Shown here piece after piece: positions 35,049 through 42,771 of a stretch of DNA of 64,000 bases (within the stretch, counting starts at the first letter, position 1; every line of letters starts with the position of its first letter). The notes beneath the pieces were generated by a model. It made no database searches. It saw only the letters and a program-made list of their open reading frames with translations, and had not been told where the DNA came from. The DNA comes from Marinobacter sp. EhC06 (GTDB lineage Bacteria > Pseudomonadota > Gammaproteobacteria > Pseudomonadales > Oleiphilaceae). Made by a program: the position numbers and the translations under genes. The stretch covers positions 806,001-870,000 of the forward strand of contig NZ_LXYO01000023.1 of assembly GCF_001650915.1 (NCBI RefSeq), read 5' to 3'.

Positions 35049-36503
35049 ATGAAACTGCTTATTCGTCCCGCTCCAGAAGTTGCCATCAAGAGTAAACCTG
35101 TCCGTCGTCAGCAGATGCGTCACCTGCGGCAGAACATCCGAAAATTGCTGGCACGGCTGGATCCTGAAATTCGCGTGGAAGGCAGCTGGGATCGGGTGGA
35201 TGTAGAGGTGCCTGACAACCGGGGCCTGTCAGGCCCTGCCCTGGAGGCGCTTTTGCGCATACCGGGCATTTCCACGATTCAGGAAATTGGGGCGTTTCCG
35301 TTTATCAGCCTCGAAGATGTTGCCGACAAAGCCGTTGAAGCTTTCGCTGACCGGTTGAACGGCAAAACCTTCGCGGTAAGGGCCCGTCGTCATGGTGAGC
35401 ACAACTTCCGCTCCATTGATCTGGAACGGACGGTGGGCGCCGCCCTGATGCAGGCATCGGAGGCCAGGGGGGTTGATCTGAAATCGCCCCAGGTTGAAGT
35501 GCGGATTGAGGTCCATGGCGATCAGTACCACATCGCCCACCGCAAGCACCGGGGATTGGGCGGCTATCCGCTGGGCAGTGTCGAAAACGTGCTGACTCTG
35601 ATTTCCGGGGGGTACGATTCCTCCGTGGCCGCCTACCTGATGATGCGTCGCGGCCTTCGCAGTCATTTTCTGTTTTTCAACCTGGGAGGCACTGCCCATG
35701 AGGTGGGTGTGCGCCAGGTGGTGCACTACCTTTGGGACCGTTATGGCGCTTCCCACAGCGCCAAGTTTATCTCGGTACCCTTCGAGGGCGTGGTTGCCGA
35801 AATCATGCGATCGGTGAATCACCGTCACTGGGGGGTGGTGCTCAAACGCCAGATGCTTATGGCGGCTGCCGAGATTGCCCGCAAGAACAACGCAGTCGGC
35901 GTAGTAACCGGCGATGCAGTGGCCCAGGTATCGAGTCAGACCCTGAGCAACCTCAACGTGGTAGACAGGGCCAGTGATGAAGTGGTCTTGCGACCTCTGG
36001 TGTCCATGGACAAGGAATCCATCATCCGCATCGCCCGGGAAATTGGCACCGAAGTCTATGCCCGCAACATGCCCGAGTACTGCGGCGTAATCTCCCAGAA
36101 GCCGGCCACCAGAGCCAAACTGCACCGCGTGGAGGAAGATGAGGCACTGATGGACGCTTCGGTGCTTGCCAGCGCGATTCAGGCCCGGGAGGAGACGCCG
36201 GTGAACCGGTTGCTGGAGACGACCGTGACGCCTGAGGAAGTGGAGCTGGTGCAAACGCCATCGGTGAATGATGTGATCATCGACGTGCGCCACCCCTCGG
36301 AGGGCGAGCAATCACCGCTGAAGCTGACCAATAACGAAATCCTGCAGATCCCGTTCTACGAGCTGAATCAGCAGCTACCGGAGCTGCCGGCGAACCGGCA
36401 ATACCTGCTTTATTGCGACCGAGGCACCATGAGCCGGATGCATGCCGGGCATCTGAAGGCCGAGGGGCACGAAAACGTGAAGGTCTACGTGCCCGCCGCC
36501 TGA
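35049..36503 (+). CDS. thiI: tRNA uracil 4-sulfurtransferase (with rhodanese domain)
   Basis: ThiI makes 4-thiouridine at position 8 of tRNA and, in gammaproteobacteria, also passes sulfur to thiazole (thiamine) synthesis. Domains in order: an N-terminal ferredoxin-like domain, a THUMP domain (about 55-165), a PP-loop ATPase with LISGGYDSSVAAYLMMRRG, and a C-terminal rhodanese domain. The disulfide-forming Cys is in MPEYCGVISQKP, and the rhodanese persulfide Cys is in LLYCDRGTMSR; both are present, so the enzyme should work in both pathways. The ATG at 35049 starts the conserved MKLLIRPAPEVAIKS; the frame upstream is not conserved. It is convergent with the deacetylase gene, with only four bases between the stops. 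Confidence 0.94.
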   Translation: MKLLIRPAPEVAIKSKPVRRQQMRHLRQNIRKLLARLDPEIRVEGSWDRVDVEVPDNRGLSGPALEALLRIPGISTIQEIGAFPFISLEDVADKAVEAFADRLNGKTFAVRARRHGEHNFRSIDLERTVGAALMQASEARGVDLKSPQVEVRIEVHGDQYHIAHRKHRGLGGYPLGSVENVLTLISGGYDSSVAAYLMMRRGLRSHFLFFNLGGTAHEVGVRQVVHYLWDRYGASHSAKFISVPFEGVVAEIMRSVNHRHWGVVLKRQMLMAAAEIARKNNAVGVVTGDAVAQVSSQTLSNLNVVDRASDEVVLRPLVSMDKESIIRIAREIGTEVYARNMPEYCGVISQKPATRAKLHRVEEDEALMDASVLASAIQAREETPVNRLLETTVTPEEVELVQTPSVNDVIIDVRHPSEGEQSPLKLTNNEILQIPFYELNQQLPELPANRQYLLYCDRGTMSRMHAGHLKAEGHENVKVYVPAA

Positions 36504-36507
36504 AACC

Positions 36508-37521
36508 TCAGCCTGCCAGACCCTTGAAAAACTGTTGGACGTTCTCGCTCAGGGCGTCCAGATCATACCCGCCTTCCTGCACCACCAGCGTTGGCAGTCC
36601 CAGCTGGCGCACGTGGGTGCTGAGCCTGCAGAACCCTTCGGAAGAGACTGACACCTTGGCCTGTGGATCGTTCTTGTAGATATCGAAACCGAGGGCGAGG
36701 ATCAGGGCATCCGGCTGGTAAAGCTTGATGGCCGCCAGGGCTTCATCCAGTTTCGCGAAGAAATCGTCTTCCGTTGAGCCGTGGGGCATCGGCAGATTGA
36801 TGTTGTAGCCAAAGCCTTCCCCTTCGCCACGCTCGTTCTCAAAGCCAGTGACTACCGGGTAGAAGTTGGTGGGGTCGCCGTGGATTGAAATATAGAGCAC
36901 ATCGCTTCGATCATAGAAGATTTCCTGGATGCCCTGACCATGGTGCATGTCGGTATCCAGAATCACGATCCTGGGGAACCGGGCTTTCATGTGCTCGGCG
37001 GCAATGGCGGCATTGTTCAGGTAACAGAAACCTCCGGCGGCATCACGGCGGGCATGGTGCCCTGGCGGACGGCACACGGCGTACGACGTTCTGTCGCCGG
37101 CGATCAGTGCATCAGCTGCGCCCAGCGCGCTTTGGGCAGACCAGTAGGCGGCATGCCAGGTGTGTTCGCCTATCGGACAGCTGCCATCGGCCTGATAGCG
37201 GGCCGCCTCGGCGAGAATGCCAGTCAGGTGATTGGGGGAACGGACAAAGATATTCGAGATGACCTCATCGCCCCAGTCGTCCATCTGTTTCCAGCGCCGA
37301 TGCGCAGATTCCAGAAAACGCAGGTAACCCAGATCGTGAACTTTCGAGATCGGGCCAGCACCCTGGTCCGCAGGCTGCAGCACGGAGATACCCATTTCCT
37401 TGAGTCCGCCCAGCATTTCACCAGTGCGGGCAGGAATCTCCTGGGGCTGGCGCATCTGTCCCCGGGTAAAGTACGTCTGTGGAATGTGCTCATCCTGTGC
37501 GTGATGGAAAAATGCCTTCAT
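36508..37521 (-). CDS. histone deacetylase family protein (acetylpolyamine amidohydrolase-like)
   Basis: A 337-residue zinc-dependent amidohydrolase of the class II histone deacetylase fold. The catalytic and metal residues are visible in CRPPGHHARRDAAGGFCYLNN, ILDTDMHHGQGIQEIFY and LALGFDIYKNDPQA. The length and the FDIYKNDPQAKVSVS form of the loop resemble acetylpolyamine amidohydrolases (AphA), which remove acetyl groups from acetylated putrescine, cadaverine or spermidine in bacteria. That substrate is inferred. It is divergent from an aldehyde dehydrogenase of the GabD type, which also fits a polyamine-to-GABA-to-succinate route, although the genes between these steps are not in the window. 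Confidence 0.85.
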   Translation of the reverse strand: MKAFFHHAQDEHIPQTYFTRGQMRQPQEIPARTGEMLGGLKEMGISVLQPADQGAGPISKVHDLGYLRFLESAHRRWKQMDDWGDEVISNIFVRSPNHLTGILAEAARYQADGSCPIGEHTWHAAYWSAQSALGAADALIAGDRTSYAVCRPPGHHARRDAAGGFCYLNNAAIAAEHMKARFPRIVILDTDMHHGQGIQEIFYDRSDVLYISIHGDPTNFYPVVTGFENERGEGEGFGYNINLPMPHGSTEDDFFAKLDEALAAIKLYQPDALILALGFDIYKNDPQAKVSVSSEGFCRLSTHVRQLGLPTLVVQEGGYDLDALSENVQQFFKGLAG

Positions 37522-37707
37522 TGTCCGGTCTCCTGGGTGTCTGATCCCCCGAGTATAGGCACACTCAGGCGATGATCAAAAGCCTGCCCTTGACTTTACA
37601 GGTCGGGATACAACATCCACTATGAAAGACATAAAACACTGACGCAACCAGATTACCTGGACTGCGCCCCACACGGGGGCGGAGCCAATCACAGAAGAGG
37701 AGCCGAG

Positions 37708-39159
37708 ATGATCGAGTCACCCCTGCTGGAAAAGCTGACCGGCTATATCGGTGGTCGCTGGACTGACAATGAGCATGGCAACACCTTCGATGTTTACAAC
37801 CCGGCAACGGGCAAGGTGATCGCCCAGGTCGCATCCATGTCGGAAGACGAAGTGAACGCCGCCGTTGCCTCCGGCAAGTCGGCACTGCGACTGACCAGTC
37901 CCTACAGCATCGAGACCCGCCGTAAGTGGCTGGAAGACATCCGGGACGCACTCAAGGCCAACAAGGAGGAAGTGGGTCGTATCCTGTGCATGGAGCATGG
38001 CAAACCGCTTCAGGAAGCCCAGGGTGAAGTGGATTACGCCGCCGGGTTCTTCGATTACTGCTCCAAGCACATCCAGGCCCTGGATGCCCACACCATTCCG
38101 GAAAAGCCGAAAGACTGCACCTGGACCGTGCATTACCGCCCAATTGGTGTCACCGGCCTGATCACGCCCTGGAACTTCCCCATTGGCATGATCGCCAAGA
38201 AGCTGTCTGCGGCCCTGGCAGCCGGCTGCCCGTCGGTGATCAAACCGGCCAGCGAAACGCCGCTCACCATGATTGCCCTGTTCAGCCTGATGGACAAACA
38301 CACCGATATCCCGGATGGCATGGTTAACCTGGTGATGGGCAAGGCCAGCGTGATTGGCAAGGTTCTGTGCGAGAGCCCGGACGTACCCATGCTCAGCTTC
38401 ACCGGTTCCACCGAAGTGGGCCGTAAGCTGATCGTCGACACGGCAGATCAGGTCAAGAAACTGGCCCTTGAATTGGGCGGCAACGCACCGTTTATCGTCT
38501 TCGACGATGCCGACCTGGACGCTGCGGCAGACAATCTTATCGCCAACAAATTCCGCGGTGGCGGCCAGACCTGTGTCTGTGCCAACCGGATTTTCGTGCA
38601 TGAGAAAGTGGCCGATGCCTTCGGTGAGAAGCTTGCGGAGCGGGTCAACAAAATGACCGTCGGTGACGGCATCAACGGCGACGTGGATCTTGGCCCGCTG
38701 ATCAACCAGGCTGGCTACGACAAGGTTAAACGCCACGTACAGGACGCCCTTGAAAAAGGCGCCACCCTGGTCGCCGGCAAGAAGCCGGAAGAGCTGGGCA
38801 ACGATTTGTTCTTCCCGCCCACTGTGGTACATGGTGTAAACCGGGATATGTGCTGCTACCAGGAAGAAACCTTCGGCCCGCTGGTACCCATGGCCCTGTT
38901 CCGCACGGAAGAGGAAGTCATTGAAGCCGGTAACGACACCGAGTTCGGCCTGGCCTCCTACGTGTTCACCAACGATGCCGAACGCGCCCAGCGCGTGGCT
39001 GCCGGCCTTCGCTTTGGCCACTGTGGCTGGAACACCGGCACCGGCCCGACACCGGAAGCGCCGTTTGGTGGTATGAAGGCGTCCGGCATTGGCCGTGAAG
39101 GCGGCCTGGAAGGTCTGTTCGAGTTCGTAGAAGCTCAAACGGTGCCGAGAGGCTTCTAA
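37708..39159 (+). CDS. gabD: NAD(P)-dependent succinate-semialdehyde dehydrogenase
   Basis: A 483-residue aldehyde dehydrogenase. The coenzyme site is seen as GVTGLITPWNFPIGMIAKK and FTGSTEVGRK, the catalytic Glu as LELGGNAPFIVFDDADLD and the catalytic Cys as GGGQTCVCANRIFVHE. These last two match GabD closely, and the position of a second Cys two residues after the catalytic one is the redox-regulated pair known in succinate-semialdehyde dehydrogenases. It oxidises succinate semialdehyde to succinate, the last step of GABA and putrescine use. The substrate call is from the family. GAGG lies before the start and about 186 bases separate it from the divergent deacetylase. Palindromic element C follows. 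Confidence 0.82.
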   Translation: MIESPLLEKLTGYIGGRWTDNEHGNTFDVYNPATGKVIAQVASMSEDEVNAAVASGKSALRLTSPYSIETRRKWLEDIRDALKANKEEVGRILCMEHGKPLQEAQGEVDYAAGFFDYCSKHIQALDAHTIPEKPKDCTWTVHYRPIGVTGLITPWNFPIGMIAKKLSAALAAGCPSVIKPASETPLTMIALFSLMDKHTDIPDGMVNLVMGKASVIGKVLCESPDVPMLSFTGSTEVGRKLIVDTADQVKKLALELGGNAPFIVFDDADLDAAADNLIANKFRGGGQTCVCANRIFVHEKVADAFGEKLAERVNKMTVGDGINGDVDLGPLINQAGYDKVKRHVQDALEKGATLVAGKKPEELGNDLFFPPTVVHGVNRDMCCYQEETFGPLVPMALFRTEEEVIEAGNDTEFGLASYVFTNDAERAQRVAAGLRFGHCGWNTGTGPTPEAPFGGMKASGIGREGGLEGLFEFVEAQTVPRGF

Positions 39160-39197
39160 CTACCGAAATAACAGCCCTCATCCTTGGGGGTGTCGCA

Positions 39198-39297
39198 CGG
39201 GGGAGGTTCCCCTTCAGGACACGCTACGAGCACATCCATGTGCGCTTGGCTGTGGCCATCCATGGCCACAGACAGTCCTGAAGGGGAACCTCCCCCG
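39198..39297 (-). repeat. palindromic CATGGATG element, copy C
   Basis: The arms 39198-39220 and 39275-39297 are perfectly complementary over 23 bases. The 54-base core holds hairpins GCACA-TCCA-TGTGC (39230-39243) and an 8-bp stem with TCCA loop (39251-39270). These are the reverse complement of the TGGA-loop hairpins of copies A and B, so this copy points the other way. It lies in the 314 bases between gabD and uvrD, both on the plus strand, 39 bases after the gabD stop. The rest of that gap holds the small hairpin at 39355 and an AT-rich stretch before uvrD with a possible -10 box TATACT at 39428. Confidence 0.86.
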
Positions 39298-39354
39298 CGC
39301 TCTTGCTTACATTAGGTGAGGGCTTTTAAGGTTTTAACTCCTGACTTTCTGTAG

Positions 39355-39380
39355 GTCGGATTAGCAAAGCGTAATCCGAC
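39355..39380. repeat. short palindrome GTCGGATTA...TAATCCGAC
   Basis: A 9-bp perfect stem (39355-39363 with 39372-39380) encloses GCAAAGCG. Sequences of the form GTCGGATTA-N-TAATCCGAC are widely seen as small intergenic palindromes in proteobacteria; this is knowledge of the general pattern, not a database result. It lies between element C and the uvrD start and could act as a terminator or an RNA end-protecting hairpin. Confidence 0.55.
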
Positions 39381-39473
39381 AAACAACGACAAAACATCCC
39401 CACCCGGAAATCCCTCTTTTCTCCTGTTATACTCGTAAACCTGTTTATTTAACCAGTAGCGAACCGATTCTTT

Positions 39474-41639
39474 ATGGACGTCTCCCACATCATCGATCCG
39501 TTGAACGATGCCCAGCGTGAAGCTGTTACCGCTCAGAACGATCACCTTTTGGTTCTGGCCGGCGCCGGAAGTGGCAAAACCCGCGTTTTGGTGCATCGAA
39601 TCGCCTGGTTGATGACGGTGGATCGGGTGCCGCCCACTGGAATCCTGGCGGTGACCTTTACCAACAAGGCCGCCAAGGAGATGCGATACCGCATTGAGCA
39701 GATGATGGACATTCCTGCCCGTGGTCTCTGGTTCGGTACCTTTCATGGCATCGCTCACCGGCTACTGCGTTCCCACTGGAAAGACGCCGGCCTGCCAGAA
39801 AACTTCCAGGTGCTGGACAGTGACGACCAGCTGCGGCTGATCAAGCGGGTGATGCGGGAAAACCAGATCGACGAGAGCAAGTGGCCGCCGAAGCAGGCCC
39901 AGTGGTTTATCAACAGCCAGAAGGACGAAGGGCTGCGGGCGGATCATATCCAGGAGAATCCGGGCGATCATTTCCTGTCGATCATGCTGAAGATCTATCG
40001 CCAGTACGAGAAGCTCTGCCAGCAGGGTGGTCTGGTGGATTTTGGCGAGCTGCTGCTGCGTTCCCACGAACTCTGGCTGCATCGGCCGGAGCTGCTGGCC
40101 CATTACCAGAGTCGGTTTCAGCACATCCTGGTGGACGAGTTCCAGGACACTAATACCATTCAATACGCCTGGCTGCAGGTGCTGGCCAGCAACCGGGTGC
40201 CGTTGACGGTGGTCGGTGATGACGACCAGTCCATTTACGGCTGGCGGGGAGCCAAGATCGAGAATATCCAGCAGTACCAGCGGGATTTCCCCAACGCCCG
40301 GTTGGTGCGGCTGGAGCAGAACTATCGCTCCACCCAGATGATTCTGAAGGCGGCCAACGCGGTGATCGCCAACAACCAGGGCCGGCTGGGCAAGGAGCTC
40401 TGGACCGACGGCCCGGAAGGCGAACCGATCAGCCTCTACGCGGCGTTCAACGAACAGGACGAGGCCAACTACATCGCCGACAGTATTTCTGCCTGGGTGC
40501 AGGACGGCAATCTGCGCAGTGAATCGGCGATTCTCTATCGCTCTAACGCCCAGTCCCGGGTACTGGAAGAAGCGTTGATGCGCCAGGGCATTCCTTACCG
40601 GGTCTACGGCGGCCTGCGCTTCTATGATCGTCAGGAAATCCGCAACGCCCTGGCGTACTTGAGGCTGGTGCAGTATCGCCGAGACGATGCAGCGTTTGAG
40701 CGGGTGGTGAACGTACCGCCCCGTGGCATTGGCGCCAAGAGCCTGGCGGAGCTTCGGGAATTCGCGACCGAGCAGAGTATCTCATTGTGGGAATCCGCCG
40801 AGCGTCTGCTGGAAGCCGGGCAGGTGAAAGGCCGGGCCAAAACCGGGCTGCAGTCTTTCATTGCCATTATCGAAGGCCTCTCCGACATGGTGGGCGATGC
40901 TTCGTTGCATGGCCTGATGAAGCAGACCATCGAAAACAGCGGGCTGAAGGACTATCACGCCAGTGAGAAAGGTGAAAAAGGCCAAGCCCGGGTGGAGAAC
41001 CTCGAGGAACTGGTCAATGCGCTGTCTGATTATGAGGTGGAGGATGGTGTTGATCCGCTGTCGGAATTCATCGCCCAGGCCGCCCTGGATGCCGGCGAAT
41101 CCCAGGCCGAAGCCCATGAAGACAGCGTTCAGTTAATGACCCTGCACTCCGCCAAGGGTCTGGAGTTTCCTCTGGTGTTCCTGGCGGGCGTGGAAGAGGG
41201 GCTGTTCCCCCACGGCATGTCTCTGGAAGAGCCTGGCCGTATGGAAGAGGAGCGCCGTCTGGCCTACGTGGGCATCACCCGGGCCATGCAAAAGCTGGTG
41301 CTTACTTACGCCGAATCCCGGCGTTTGTACGGTCAGGAAAAGTTCAATGCGTTGTCGCGGTTCGTTCGGGAGATTCCGGGCGACTGTTTGCAGGAAGTGC
41401 GGCTGCGCAATTCGGTGACCCGCCCCGCTATGGTGGCGCGCCCGAATGAGAGCATGTTCAGCCAGGATTCGGCGCAGCAGTCCGGTTTCAGCCTGGGCCA
41501 GCGGGTGCGTCATCCCAAGTTTGGCGAGGGTATCGTGATGAATTCGGAGGGCAGCGGGCACCATACTCGGGTGCAGGTGAACTTTGATGAGGGCGCCAAG
41601 TGGCTGGTTCTGGCTTATGCGCCTTTGGAGGCCTGCTAA
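39474..41639 (+). CDS. uvrD: DNA helicase II
   Basis: UvrD is a 3'-5' superfamily 1 helicase that acts in nucleotide excision and mismatch repair. The 721-residue length matches E. coli UvrD (720). Motifs seen: the opening DPLNDAQREAV, Walker A LAGAGSGKTRVL, Walker B VDEFQDTNTIQYAWL, motif III GDDDQSIYGWRGA, motif IV RLEQNYRST, motif V LMTLHSAKGLEFPLVFL and motif VI ERRLAYVGITRAMQKL. The C-terminal Tudor-like tail (GQRVRHPKFGEGIVMNSEG) is also typical and contacts RNA polymerase. No clear LexA box was found upstream. Element D begins 21 bases after the stop. Confidence 0.96.
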   Translation: MDVSHIIDPLNDAQREAVTAQNDHLLVLAGAGSGKTRVLVHRIAWLMTVDRVPPTGILAVTFTNKAAKEMRYRIEQMMDIPARGLWFGTFHGIAHRLLRSHWKDAGLPENFQVLDSDDQLRLIKRVMRENQIDESKWPPKQAQWFINSQKDEGLRADHIQENPGDHFLSIMLKIYRQYEKLCQQGGLVDFGELLLRSHELWLHRPELLAHYQSRFQHILVDEFQDTNTIQYAWLQVLASNRVPLTVVGDDDQSIYGWRGAKIENIQQYQRDFPNARLVRLEQNYRSTQMILKAANAVIANNQGRLGKELWTDGPEGEPISLYAAFNEQDEANYIADSISAWVQDGNLRSESAILYRSNAQSRVLEEALMRQGIPYRVYGGLRFYDRQEIRNALAYLRLVQYRRDDAAFERVVNVPPRGIGAKSLAELREFATEQSISLWESAERLLEAGQVKGRAKTGLQSFIAIIEGLSDMVGDASLHGLMKQTIENSGLKDYHASEKGEKGQARVENLEELVNALSDYEVEDGVDPLSEFIAQAALDAGESQAEAHEDSVQLMTLHSAKGLEFPLVFLAGVEEGLFPHGMSLEEPGRMEEERRLAYVGITRAMQKLVLTYAESRRLYGQEKFNALSRFVREIPGDCLQEVRLRNSVTRPAMVARPNESMFSQDSAQQSGFSLGQRVRHPKFGEGIVMNSEGSGHHTRVQVNFDEGAKWLVLAYAPLEAC

Positions 41640-41659
41640 TTTCCACTTTGGAGGTGGCA

Positions 41660-41767
41660 CAGGTCGGGTAAGGGTTTCCAAAACACGCTCCTTGCGGCAC
41701 ATCCATGTGACGCTTGGGCTCCGCCATCCATGGCTCCGCACAGTTTTGGAAACCCTTACCCGACCTG
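41660..41767 (-). repeat. palindromic CATGGATG element, copy D
   Basis: The arms 41660-41684 and 41743-41767 are perfectly complementary over 25 bases. The 58-base core carries CACA-TCCA-TGTG (41698-41709) and GCCA-TCCA-TGGC (41723-41734), the reverse complement of copy B's hairpins, and differs from copy B's core at one position. The arms differ from those of copy B at five of 24 positions, all compensated. It lies between the convergent uvrD and uppP genes, 21 and 27 bases from their stops. Confidence 0.88.
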
Positions 41768-41793
41768 AGCTTCAGACCATTTGCTAGCCGCTT

Positions 41794-42591
41794 TTACATA
41801 AGAACCGCGTAGATTACACCTGCCAGAACAATCCGGTAGATAACATACGGCCACATCCCCACCTTGTTCAGCCACTTCAGGAAGAAGTGGATCGCTGTGA
41901 TGGCCATCACGAACGATGTAACCCCACCAATCAGAAAACCACTCCAATCCACGACTACATCGGATGTCGCCACTTCCAACAGTTTCACGGCCGATGCCAG
42001 CACGATGATGGGAATTGCCAGCAGAAAAGAGAACCTGGAGGCGGTTTCCCGGGTCATGCCCAGGAACAGGCCGGCGGTGATGGTGACGCCGGAACGGGAG
42101 GTGCCGGGGACCAGGGCCATGGCCTGGGCGATGCCTACCAGGACGGCGTCTTTCCAGTTCAGTTTGTCGAGCGTTCGCTGACGTTTGGGCAGCCAGTCTG
42201 CAAGGCCGAGGAGTAGGCCGAAGAACAGGGTGGTGAAGAAGATCACTTCCACCGCCCGCAGTTCGTTGTCGATCATGTCCAGCAACGCCAGGCCAGCCAG
42301 GCCAGCAGGGATGGTGCCGATCACGAGGTACCAGGCCACGGCGCCCTGGCCAACGATTTTGCGGCGGCTGATGGAAATCAGTCCGTCCCGGGCGATGCCA
42401 AAGACATCCCGTCGAAAATAGAGCACAACTGCCAGTAAGGTTCCCACGTGCACCGACAGGTCGAAACCCACGCCCTGATCGGTCCAGCCAAACAATGCCG
42501 GGGTCAGGATCAGGTGGGCGGAGCTGGAGATGGGCAGGAATTCGGTCAGTCCCTGGAGAAGGCCAAGGAAAAGGGCCTGGAAAACGTCCAT
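41794..42591 (-). CDS. uppP: undecaprenyl-diphosphatase
   Basis: UppP (BacA) removes a phosphate from undecaprenyl diphosphate in the inner membrane to recycle the lipid carrier for peptidoglycan and O-antigen synthesis; it also gives bacitracin resistance. The 265-residue protein has about eight membrane helices. The two catalytic motifs are visible: GLLQGLTEFLPISSSAHL near the N-terminus and LVPGTSRSGVTITAG in the middle. It is convergent with uvrD, separated by element D, and divergent from the phnD operon, with 180 bases between the starts. Confidence 0.95.
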   Translation of the reverse strand: MDVFQALFLGLLQGLTEFLPISSSAHLILTPALFGWTDQGVGFDLSVHVGTLLAVVLYFRRDVFGIARDGLISISRRKIVGQGAVAWYLVIGTIPAGLAGLALLDMIDNELRAVEVIFFTTLFFGLLLGLADWLPKRQRTLDKLNWKDAVLVGIAQAMALVPGTSRSGVTITAGLFLGMTRETASRFSFLLAIPIIVLASAVKLLEVATSDVVVDWSGFLIGGVTSFVMAITAIHFFLKWLNKVGMWPYVIYRIVLAGVIYAVLM

Positions 42592-42698
42592 TGCGTGGAT
42601 TCCGTCAGATTCGGTGCGTCAGAAATGTGGCCGCGATATTAGCAGGGCGGGCTGGGGCTGAACAGTTACACGGGTCCCGAGTTCTGCCTCGGCAATGA

Positions 42699-42717
42699 TT
42701 GTCACAAAAATATCATC
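42699..42717 (+). promoter_or_regulatory. candidate PHO box upstream of phnD
   Basis: TTGTCACAAAAATATCATC, at 42699-42717, resembles the PhoB consensus CTGTCAT-A-rich-CTGTCAT: the first half is close, the second half is weaker. It lies 55 bases before the phnD start, where a PhoB site would replace the -35 region. The 180-base gap with uppP holds nothing else that I recognise. Confidence 0.4.
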
Positions 42718-42771
42718 ATATGAGCCTACGGTTGCCTCAGAGACATCCCTAGTGAACTGAGGAGACAAACA

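Noticed and set aside
35229..36311. 360-residue open frame on the minus strand over thiI
   Set aside because: It is the antisense of the conserved PP-loop and THUMP parts of ThiI and has many His and Gln codons as expected from a shadow.
37717..39138. 473-residue open frame on the minus strand over gabD
   Set aside because: It is the antisense of an intact aldehyde dehydrogenase with all catalytic motifs; the frame has no recognisable domain and an odd composition typical of shadow frames in GC-rich DNA.
39420..39473. Possible LexA box before uvrD
   Set aside because: CTGTTATACTCGTAAAC lacks the second half ACAG of the consensus; the match is too poor to support SOS control.
41133..41741. 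202-residue minus-strand frame over the uvrD end and element D
   Set aside because: It starts in the repeat, is antisense to the conserved helicase C-terminus, and shows no known domain.
22279..41767. Integron attC sites as the identity of the palindromic elements
   Set aside because: The attC core sites (GTTRRRY-type) are absent, no integrase is present, and the paired hairpins with TGGA loops do not match attC layout.
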